From positions 1 through 9,954 of the forward strand of contig JAAXHF010000344.1 in the NCBI GenBank assembly GCA_012271025.1: a DNA stretch of 9,954 nt. Reading direction: 5' to 3'. Position 1 is the first letter of the stretch. Every line of letters starts with the position of its first letter. Shown one piece after another: positions 1 to 4,680 of this stretch. Source of the DNA: Deltaproteobacteria bacterium. GTDB taxonomy: Bacteria > Desulfobacterota_B > Binatia > Bin18. Made by a program: the position numbers and the translations under genes. The notes under the pieces were generated by a model. It saw nothing but the letters and a program-made list of their open reading frames with translations. It ran no database searches and was not told where the DNA came from.

Positions 1-824
1 ATCTTGCGCTCCGTGTCTTCCGCAGCGGTCGGCAGCGCGGCGGCCAGCACGCCGCCGAGTATGCCGCCAAAGTGGGCGATATGATCGGTGTGCGGGTACT
101 GGACCCCGCCGATAAAACCGTACAAGGCCAGCACCATAGCGAGAATATGCCACGGCTTAAAGCGGGCTGGGCGCGCTGCGGCCGATTGTCGGCGCAGCTG
201 GCGCAGTCGGCTGCCCGCCAGCGCGCCCAGCAGTCCGAAAATCGCGCCCGAGGCCCCGGCCTTGAGCGCCGTGTCCGAGCCAAAGGCAAAACCGGCCAGA
301 TTGCCGCACACCCCGGCCAGGACGTACACAAACAGCAGGCGGCCGGGTCCCAGCACCCGCACGGTCAGGCCGCCCAGCACCAGCAGCGCGGCCAGATTGC
401 CGAACAGATGGCGCACGCCGATATGGATGAACTGGGCGGTGACCAGCCGCCACCACTCCCCGGCGTGCAGCAGCGGGCTGTGGACGGCGCCAAAGCGCAG
501 CAGGGTCTGCCGGTCGTGGGTTCCGCCGTGCTGCTCCATGATCGCCCAGGCCGCAATGTTGATCAGGGCCAGACCAAGCACCCAGGCAAAATCGCCGGGT
601 TGCCCCGGGGTGTGGACCGGCACGGTCGGAGCCTGCACCGCGGCCTCCTCCTCTGCCAACACCCGCTGGGCCTCGGCATGGCGGCTGCTCTCGACCCAGA
701 TCAGCCATCCGGCTTGGGGGGTGGGCTCGTCAATATGCACCTCCATGCCCAGGCTCTGCAGCAGCAGGGAGATGTCCTCGGCGTGTTGACGGCTGGTGAC
801 GTGTCGCAGCGGCTGGAACGGCAT
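1..824 (-). CDS. Rhomboid family intramembrane serine protease (3' end cut by window edge)
   Basis: This is a polytopic membrane protease that cleaves substrates within the membrane. Reading the minus strand from the ATG at 824 gives 274 residues before the left edge. Residues 1-60 form a small soluble domain starting MPFQPLRHVTSRQ, as in other rhomboids with a cytoplasmic N-terminus. Membrane segments follow from about residue 78. Family motifs are present: GEWWR at 122-126, HLFGN at 139-143, GASG at 190-193 with the nucleophile Ser192, and AHFGG at 250-254 with the catalytic His251. The Ser/His dyad is therefore intact and only the C-terminal tail is missing. An AAGGA lies only 2 nt before the ATG and overlaps the stop of a possible upstream ORF, which suggests translational coupling. 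No other ATG, GTG or TTG lies between the upstream in-frame stop and this ATG. The substrate is unknown. Confidence 0.93.
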   Translation of the reverse strand, partial: MPFQPLRHVTSRQHAEDISLLLQSLGMEVHIDEPTPQAGWLIWVESSRHAEAQRVLAEEEAAVQAPTVPVHTPGQPGDFAWVLGLALINIAAWAIMEQHGGTHDRQTLLRFGAVHSPLLHAGEWWRLVTAQFIHIGVRHLFGNLAALLVLGGLTVRVLGPGRLLFVYVLAGVCGNLAGFAFGSDTALKAGASGAIFGLLGALAGSRLRQLRRQSAAARPARFKPWHILAMVLALYGFIGGVQYPHTDHIAHFGGILGGVLAAALPTAAEDTERK

Positions 825-829
825 CGTCC

Positions 830-961
830 TTATTCTTGCCGCTGTTCCCCGTTTAGCAAGACCGAGCGCAGCCGCCGCGCCTCCTCAGCATTTCCCAGGA
901 CGGTCACGCCAGCGGCAAGGCTGGGAGGCAGTGATGAATGGACAGGGATACAATCCAGCAC
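830..961 (-). CDS. Possible short ORF or C-terminal gene remnant upstream of rhomboid
   Basis: In the minus-strand frame ending at TAA 832-830 the translation looks protein-like, ending GNAEEARRLRSVLLNGEQRQE without its last residue-level match to any family I know. The only usable start in the frame is a GTG at 961, giving 43 residues. The frame stays open back to a stop near 1100 without an ATG. Its stop sits 5 nt before the rhomboid ATG, the spacing expected of an operon partner. It may be a real small protein, a 5'-truncated remnant, or chance. It overlaps the proposed ankyrin promoter on the other strand. Confidence 0.28.
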   Translation of the reverse strand: MLDCIPVHSSLPPSLAAGVTVLGNAEEARRLRSVLLNGEQRQE

Positions 962-984
962 CGAATACCGCGTTCGGGGAATTG

Positions 985-994
985 TGCTAGGCTG
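985..994 (+). promoter_or_regulatory. Candidate extended -10 promoter for the ankyrin gene
   Basis: TGCTAGGCTG contains an extended -10 (TG-N-TAGGCT, hexamer 988-993). The same 10-mer occurs at 4647-4656 just before the symporter gene. No good -35 lies at the usual distance, so the call rests on the extended TG and the recurrence. Confidence 0.4.
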
Positions 995-1161
995 AGTCGT
1001 CGCCCTAGGTCGGAAGAAAGTCTCCAGAATTTCGTGGCGACAGAGACAGAGTAAGAAGCAAACCCACGCCTGAGCGTGACGCCTCGGTCCTTATCGGACG
1101 CATGCCCGTGGAAGCTTGTGCGAAACGGCTGTGAGCCCGCCTCTGGAAGGAGGATGCCCCC

Positions 1162-2115
1162 ATGAAGATTACGTTTCTGGCGCTGGTCGTTACGGTGGCC
1201 GGCGCTGCCCCGCCAGCTGCTGCCCAGTCGGTGCTCAATTGGTCCGATGCGACTCTGGCTGAGGTCCAAACGCGGCTGGACCAGGGGGCGGGAGTGAATG
1301 TGCGGGGCGCGTATGGCAATACGCCCTTGCATTGGGTGGCGCCGCACAACGCGAATCCGGCGGTGATGGCGCTGCTGCTGGACCGGGGGGCGGCGGTGGA
1401 TGCACGGAACGAGAAGGGCGAGACGCCCTTGCACCGGGCGGCGCATAACGCAAATCCGGCGGTGGCGGCGCTGCTGCTGGACCGGGGGGCGGCGGTGAAT
1501 GTGGGGAGCGAGAAGGGTGAGACGCCCTTGCACGAGGCGGCGGCGCACAACGCAGATCCGGCGATGGCGGCGCTGCTGCTGGACCGAGGGGCGGCGGTGA
1601 ATGCGCCGAGCAAGAATGGCTACACGCCTTTGCACCGGGCGGTGTATAACACGAATCCGGCAGTGACGGCGCTGCTGCTGGACCGGGGGGCGGCGGTGAA
1701 TGCGCGGATTGTGAGTGACATGACGCCCTTGCATATGGCGGCGTATAGTGCGAATCTGGCAGTGGCGACGCTGCTGCTGGACCGGGGGGCGGCGGTAAAT
1801 GCGCGAGACCAGATAGGCCGGACGCCCTTGCACGAGGCGGCGCAGTCCGCCGCGAATCCGGCGGTGGTGACGCTGCTGCTGGACCGGGGGGCGGAAGTGA
1901 ATGGGCGAGACGCGTATGGCATGACGCCCCTGCATGAGGCGGCGCGGTCCACCGCGAATCCAGCGGTCGTGACGTTGCTGCTGGACCGGGGGGCCGATGC
2001 CACGCTTCGCGACAATGACGGCAAGTCGCCCATGGATTACGCGGCCGAGAATAAGGCCCTGCAGGGCACGGACGTGTACGGGCGGTTGAAAAGAGGAAAC
2101 GTGTTCACCGATTGA
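1162..2115 (+). CDS. Secreted ankyrin-repeat protein
   Basis: This 317-residue protein has a Sec signal peptide: MKI, a hydrophobic core LALVVTVAGA, then PPAAA with likely cleavage before QS at residues 21/22. It probably acts in the periplasm or outside the cell. The mature part is almost all ankyrin repeats. An N-terminal capping half-repeat covers residues 24-53, followed by seven full repeats starting with TPLH at 54, 88, 121, 155, 188, 221 and 255. A C-terminal cap begins SPMDYAA at 289. Repeats alternate between 33 and 34 residues and share the core LLLDRGAAVN. Ankyrin stacks bind other proteins, so a partner-binding role is inferred; no enzymatic domain is present. The ATG is fixed by a strong Shine-Dalgarno run 8 nt upstream and by the signal peptide. 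The repeats are unusually alike at the DNA level. Confidence 0.93.
   Translation: MKITFLALVVTVAGAAPPAAAQSVLNWSDATLAEVQTRLDQGAGVNVRGAYGNTPLHWVAPHNANPAVMALLLDRGAAVDARNEKGETPLHRAAHNANPAVAALLLDRGAAVNVGSEKGETPLHEAAAHNADPAMAALLLDRGAAVNAPSKNGYTPLHRAVYNTNPAVTALLLDRGAAVNARIVSDMTPLHMAAYSANLAVATLLLDRGAAVNARDQIGRTPLHEAAQSAANPAVVTLLLDRGAEVNGRDAYGMTPLHEAARSTANPAVVTLLLDRGADATLRDNDGKSPMDYAAENKALQGTDVYGRLKRGNVFTD
1321..2025 (+). repeat. In-gene tandem repeat of 99/102 bp (ankyrin units)
   Basis: Seven direct copies encode the ankyrin units. Blocks such as CTGCTGCTGGACCGGGGGGC and ACGCCCTTGCA recur nearly unchanged, including at synonymous positions. Unit length switches between 33 and 34 codons through one extra residue after the first helix. 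This points to recent duplication or gene conversion within the gene. Confidence 0.9.
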
Positions 2116-2139
2116 TGCTGAAGGACAACACGTTTCCTC
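2093..2139. repeat. Perfect 13-bp inverted repeat across the ankyrin stop codon
   Basis: GAGGAAACGTGTT (2093-2105) and AACACGTTTCCTC (2127-2139) are exact reverse complements separated by 21 nt. The left arm encodes the last ankyrin codons and the loop contains the TGA at 2113-2115. The right arm lies in the spacer of the candidate hydrolase promoter. It has no U-run, so it is not a classical terminator. It could be an mRNA-stabilising hairpin, a factor-dependent terminator, or an operator for the downstream promoter. Confidence 0.75.
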
Positions 2140-2151
2140 GTCAGGTTTAAT
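2122..2151 (+). promoter_or_regulatory. Candidate sigma70-type promoter for the alpha/beta hydrolase
   Basis: AGGACA (2122-2127), an 18-nt spacer and TTTAAT (2146-2151) match 4/6 and 5/6 of the consensus. Initiation would fall at about 2158, directly at the ATG at 2159. No Shine-Dalgarno precedes that ATG, so the mRNA may be leaderless. Confidence 0.4.
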
Positions 2152-2158
2152 CCTAGAT

Positions 2159-3163
2159 ATGCTGCGCTGGACGAAACGCGTACTCGGCGGCCTGCTCAGC
2201 TTGAGCCTGGGCGGGCTGCTCTACCAAGCTATTGGCACTGCTCTTGATGCACGATGTTACCAGCCTCCCGGCCAACTGATCGAGGTGAATGGCGCCGTAA
2301 TGCACCTGTCGTGTATGGGTCAGGGCAGCCCAACGGTCGTGCTAGAGTCTGGGGGCGGGGCATGGTCGCTCGACTGGAGTCGCGTGCAGCCCGCAAGTGC
2401 CCAGCTCACACAGACCTGTGCCTACGACCGCGCGGGGTATGGCTGGAGCGAGCCGCGTGCGACGCCCCGGACCAGTAAAAACATTGTCCGTGACTTACAC
2501 GCCCTGCTCAGCGCGGCCGGCCTCAATGGGCCGTACGTCCTGGTTGGCAACTCGTTCGGCGGCTATACCGTGCGCCTGTTTGCATCCGAGTTTCCCCGCC
2601 AAGTGGCCGGTGTGGTGTTGGTCGATGTCTCGCACGAAAATCAACCCTCCCCCATGCCGTCGGAATGCTGGGAACGGGGGATCGAATACAATCACGTCTC
2701 CCGTTTTCTGGTAGGGCTGGGTCTCGTGCGCCTGGCCGGCCTGTTCCATCTGTTGCCCGAGTTGGAGCAGACAGTAGAGCGGTTTCCGCCCGAGGTGCGT
2801 CCCGCGGCCAGGGCGGGCTATTACCGCACCCAGACGTATGACACCTTGGCTGCCGAGTTTGCGACCTACGAGCAGAGTGCAGACCAAGTCCGCACTGCCC
2901 CAGCCCGGTTGGAAGACACGCCGCTCCAAGTCCTGGTTGCGGGCCGCTACGCATATCCGTCCTGGTGTCCGCTGAGCGCCGAGCAGCAGCAAGATCTCCA
3001 TCAGACATGGCTGCACCGGCAGACAGAACTCGCCGGCCTCTCTTCCCAGGGCATCCTGATGGTTGCCAAGAACAGCGGGCATTGGATTCAACTGGATCAA
3101 CCCGAGCTGGTGATTGAAGCGATTCGCCACGTTGTGGAGCGCGTCCGTCGGTCCCCCGACTGA
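2159..3163 (+). CDS. Membrane-anchored alpha/beta hydrolase
   Basis: This 334-residue alpha/beta-hydrolase-fold enzyme (esterase/lipase-like; substrate unknown) starts with a basic stretch and a hydrophobic segment at about residues 8-29, probably an uncleaved anchor or signal that places the enzyme outside the cytoplasm. The catalytic domain shows an oxyanion-region SGGG (64-67), DRAGYGWSEP (90-99), the nucleophile elbow GNSFGG with Ser132, and the late SGHW with His308. The likely acid is Asp156 in VVLVDVSHE after the sixth strand, but an acid after strand seven cannot be excluded. Close relatives usually have GHSFGG, so Asn131 is a departure. It follows the ankyrin gene by 43 nt but has its own candidate promoter, so co-transcription is uncertain. 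No Shine-Dalgarno is visible. Confidence 0.93.
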   Translation: MLRWTKRVLGGLLSLSLGGLLYQAIGTALDARCYQPPGQLIEVNGAVMHLSCMGQGSPTVVLESGGGAWSLDWSRVQPASAQLTQTCAYDRAGYGWSEPRATPRTSKNIVRDLHALLSAAGLNGPYVLVGNSFGGYTVRLFASEFPRQVAGVVLVDVSHENQPSPMPSECWERGIEYNHVSRFLVGLGLVRLAGLFHLLPELEQTVERFPPEVRPAARAGYYRTQTYDTLAAEFATYEQSADQVRTAPARLEDTPLQVLVAGRYAYPSWCPLSAEQQQDLHQTWLHRQTELAGLSSQGILMVAKNSGHWIQLDQPELVIEAIRHVVERVRRSPD

Positions 3164-3179
3164 AAAAAGCGCACGCAAT

Positions 3180-3207
3180 GGGCGGCTAAGTGGAACGGGA
3201 GCCGCCC
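3180..3207. terminator. GC-rich hairpin downstream of the hydrolase
   Basis: GGGCGGCT (3180-3187) and AGCCGCCC (3200-3207) form a perfect 8-bp stem with a 12-nt loop, 16 nt after the hydrolase stop. No T-run follows, so it is at best a weak or factor-dependent terminator. It could also be a dispersed palindromic repeat. The rest of 3208-3375 shows no gene. It contains a loose inverted pair, ACGTTCGGATTC at 3213 and GAATCGAACGT near 3303. Confidence 0.4.
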
Positions 3208-3375
3208 TACGGATACGTTCGGATTCGGGGTCGCGCCGGGTACGGGGCGTGCCCAGGTTGCTCCGCGGCGGCGGCCAGCCCAATACCAACCGCAGGGAAC
3301 GCGGAATCGAACGTGCGTACCCGAAGGGTGTCCTGCGTGGGCCTAGCCATCCGCCGTACTTGAGAGGTTGCCCCA

Positions 3376-3404
3376 TTATCACTAACTAACTACACTCGCA
3401 TACT
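3376..3404 (+). promoter_or_regulatory. Candidate promoter of the toxin-antitoxin operon
   Basis: TTATCA (3376-3381), a 17-nt spacer and CATACT (3399-3404) each match 4/6 of the sigma70 consensus. They lie in a locally AT-rich stretch that stands out from the GC-rich surroundings, about 35 nt before the antitoxin start. Confidence 0.45.
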
Positions 3405-3428
3405 GTCACTGGTATTTGGCATTGACAG
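3403..3428. promoter_or_regulatory. Candidate autoregulatory operator of the toxin-antitoxin operon
   Basis: CTGTCA (3403-3408) and TGACAG (3423-3428) are exact inverted half-sites with 14 nt between them. They start inside the proposed -10 and end just before the Shine-Dalgarno of the antitoxin. This is where antitoxin-toxin complexes usually repress their own operon. Six-base arms can arise by chance. Confidence 0.35.
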
Positions 3429-3439
3429 GGAGGCTGAGC

Positions 3440-3844
3440 ATGACGAGGAACCGGGAGCAGCAGTACCGGCAAATAGCGGCCCGCAGCAAGTATCAGCGGC
3501 TGTATGCCCACCTGTGTGGACTGGCTGCCCAGGAATGGAGAACCAGCTTCAGCGAGATTGAGGCTCTCCTCGGCTTTGCGTTGCCGCCCTCGGCCCGCCT
3601 TCACCGGCCCTGGTGGTCCAACCAGCCCGCCGGCAACGGCCACAGCCAGGCCCTGTCGTGGAGCGCCGCCGGCTGGGAGACGGCGGAGGTCGATATGGCG
3701 GCCGAGACGCTGCTGCTCCGACGCAAACCCACGGCAGTGGTCCAGCGGGCGCCCTTGGACACAGTCTGGCCCGTCCACGCCGCCGGCGCCTGGCCGGACG
3801 GTCTCAGTCTGCGGCGCGAGGACATCTACACCGAGAGACTGTAG
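3440..3844 (+). CDS. Putative antitoxin: DUF7662-like domain with VapB-type C-terminal tail
   Basis: This 134-residue protein is the upstream partner of a PIN toxin. The ATG at 3440 is chosen because AGGGAGG lies 6 nt upstream; a longer TTG start at 3416 has no ribosome site. Residues 17-95 (KYQRLYAHL, then SFSEIEALLGFALPPSAR, then HRPWWSN near 55-61, then a GWETAEVDM strand) resemble the DUF7662 pattern as I remember it. The last 25 residues, VHAAGAWPDGLSLRREDIY plus TERL, resemble the C-terminal tails of many VapB-like antitoxins (WPxGLSLRREDxY), which probably fill the groove of the cognate PIN toxin. I therefore infer that the tail neutralises the toxin while the DUF7662-like part replaces the usual DNA-binding domain. 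No AbrB, ribbon-helix-helix or Phd fold is evident. The stop is 8 nt before the toxin ATG. Confidence 0.75.
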   Translation: MTRNREQQYRQIAARSKYQRLYAHLCGLAAQEWRTSFSEIEALLGFALPPSARLHRPWWSNQPAGNGHSQALSWSAAGWETAEVDMAAETLLLRRKPTAVVQRAPLDTVWPVHAAGAWPDGLSLRREDIYTERL

Positions 3845-3852
3845 CCCGCCCG

Positions 3853-4275
3853 ATGTTTGTCGACACCAATGTGCTGGTGCAAGCCCGTATCCTGGAGGCT
3901 CCGGACCACGAGCGCGCCCGGGCCAGCTTGGAACGCGCCTTTGCAGAGCCGGAGGCGCTTCGCATCAACCGCCAAGTCCTGCGGGAATACCTGGCCGTGG
4001 TCACCCGCCCCCAGACGTGGGCGGTGCCCCTCAGCCGGGAGGAGGCCCTGACCGACGTGGAACGGCTGGTCACCGCCTTCGAGGTGCTGGAGGACGGGCC
4101 AGTGGTCACTGACAGGCTGGTCTCGCTCTGCCGCCACGTTCCCGTCGGGGGGAAGCAGATTCATGACGCCAACATCGTGGCCACCATGCTGGCGTACGGG
4201 GAGCGCAGACTGTTGACGTTCAACACGGACGACTTCCGTCGGTACGGAGGCCGCATCGAGCTGGTCGTGGGATAG
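3853..4275 (+). CDS. vapC: PIN-domain toxin, VapC type
   Basis: This 140-residue PIN-domain protein is probably a metal-dependent ribonuclease that halts growth when free of its antitoxin. The acidic site is complete: Asp4 in VDTNVLV, Glu45 in REYLAVV, Asp105 in IHDANIVATM, and Asp126/127 in TFNTDDF. The length is normal for VapC. The ATG at 3853 starts the canonical N-terminal strand directly; an in-frame extension upstream to 3613 only reads through the antitoxin gene in the wrong frame. No clear Shine-Dalgarno is seen, so translation is probably coupled to the antitoxin 8 nt upstream. VapC enzymes cut tRNA or rRNA; which RNA this one cuts cannot be told from sequence. Confidence 0.92.
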   Translation: MFVDTNVLVQARILEAPDHERARASLERAFAEPEALRINRQVLREYLAVVTRPQTWAVPLSREEALTDVERLVTAFEVLEDGPVVTDRLVSLCRHVPVGGKQIHDANIVATMLAYGERRLLTFNTDDFRRYGGRIELVVG

Positions 4276-4385
4276 CCACGTCTTCGGCACCGTGAGGTAT
4301 ATACGATGCCAACTGACAAGGATGGTCAGTGATGGCTTCTGGCACATGGGACGAGCCAGGCTACGCCACGCCATTTCCAGTCAAG

Positions 4386-4490
4386 TCATAGAGCTGAATA
4401 TTCTTCGGCCAAGTCGTCCGTTTCCCTAAAATCCTTCAGTCGGGTCGGGTCAGCCTCGGCCCGCAAGTCCCTGATTTTCCGACGCCGCAT
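4386..4490 (-). CDS. Small basic/acidic ORF or gene fossil, 34 aa
   Basis: From the ATG at 4490 the minus strand encodes MRRRKIRDLRAEADPTRL and then a charged helix-like tail ending DDLAEEYSAL. Upstream codons in the same frame (LWALSDTAAHTAE) also look protein-like back to a TGA. A single-base shift before that stop would continue with SLAKLN. The pattern fits the C-terminal end of a larger, now frameshifted protein. No family was recognised and no Shine-Dalgarno is obvious. Confidence 0.3.
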   Translation of the reverse strand: MRRRKIRDLRAEADPTRLKDFRETDDLAEEYSAL

Positions 4491-4626
4491 CTCGGCCGTG
4501 TGGGCCGCAGTGTCCGATAACGCCCACAGTGTTCAGTTTGGCCAGCGAGAGGACACAGCCTCGGCAAGAACGGGTCAATCGCCCGCCTGTTGCTGTCTTC
4601 GCCCTGTTGTCCGAGCAACCCCCCCT

Positions 4627-4655
4627 TTTTCAAGCCGGGACGGGGCTGCTAGGCT
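4627..4655 (+). promoter_or_regulatory. Candidate promoter of the anion symporter
   Basis: TTTTCA (4627-4632) lies 17 nt before TAGGCT (4650-4655), which is preceded by an extended TG (4647-4648). The -35 matches 4/6 of consensus. The start point would be near 4662, giving a leader of about 19 nt. The same TGCTAGGCTG occurs upstream of the ankyrin gene. Confidence 0.5.
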
Positions 4656-4658
4656 GCG

Positions 4659-4672
4659 CCCCGTATACGGGG
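4659..4672. promoter_or_regulatory. Perfect 14-bp palindrome at the symporter start site (operator candidate)
   Basis: CCCCGTATACGGGG is identical to its reverse complement. It covers the predicted transcription start and overlaps the GGGGA (4669-4673) that serves as the Shine-Dalgarno. A repressor bound here would block both initiation and early elongation; as RNA, a hairpin could mask the ribosome site. No regulator gene is adjacent. Confidence 0.5.
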
Positions 4673-4680
4673 ACACGATA

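Larger units (their letters stand above)
825..1161. other. Divergent intergenic region between rhomboid and ankyrin genes
   Basis: This 337-bp stretch holds the minus-strand ORF remnant next to rhomboid and one candidate plus-strand extended -10 element. Near its right end is a strong Shine-Dalgarno run, GGAAGGAGG at 1145-1153, placed 8 nt before the ankyrin ATG. If the -10 is right, the ankyrin mRNA has a leader of about 160 nt. No convincing structured RNA was recognised in that leader. Confidence 0.5.
4276..4680. other. 405-bp spacer between toxin and symporter genes
   Basis: The spacer holds an 8-bp palindrome GTATATAC (4297-4304), a small hairpin ACTGAC/GTCAGT (4312-4317 and 4325-4330, loop 7 nt), a short minus-strand ORF at 4386-4490, and the symporter promoter with its palindrome at the right end. 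No larger gene fits. The stretch may carry decayed coding DNA on the minus strand. Confidence 0.5.

Noticed and set aside
72..995. Plus-strand frame of 307 codons across the rhomboid region
   Set aside because: The minus strand encodes a rhomboid with all catalytic motifs, so this frame is its shadow.
904..1935. Long minus-strand frames opposite the ankyrin gene
   Set aside because: They simply mirror the 99/102-bp repeats; because the period is a multiple of three, a stop-free unit gives a long open frame.
3114..3389. Plus-strand ORF of 91 codons after the hydrolase
   Set aside because: It starts inside the hydrolase, has an Arg/Gly/Pro-rich composition and no ribosome site, and runs through the hairpin.
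3422..3427. TTGACA before the antitoxin as a -35 box
   Set aside because: A -10 at the right distance would lie inside the antitoxin gene and no good hexamer is there.
3613..3852. N-terminal extension of the PIN toxin
   Set aside because: It overlaps the antitoxin in another frame. The PIN fold begins at the ATG at 3853.
4498..4680. N-terminal extension of the symporter from a GTG
   Set aside because: The residues are not membrane-like and the segment contains the promoter and palindrome.
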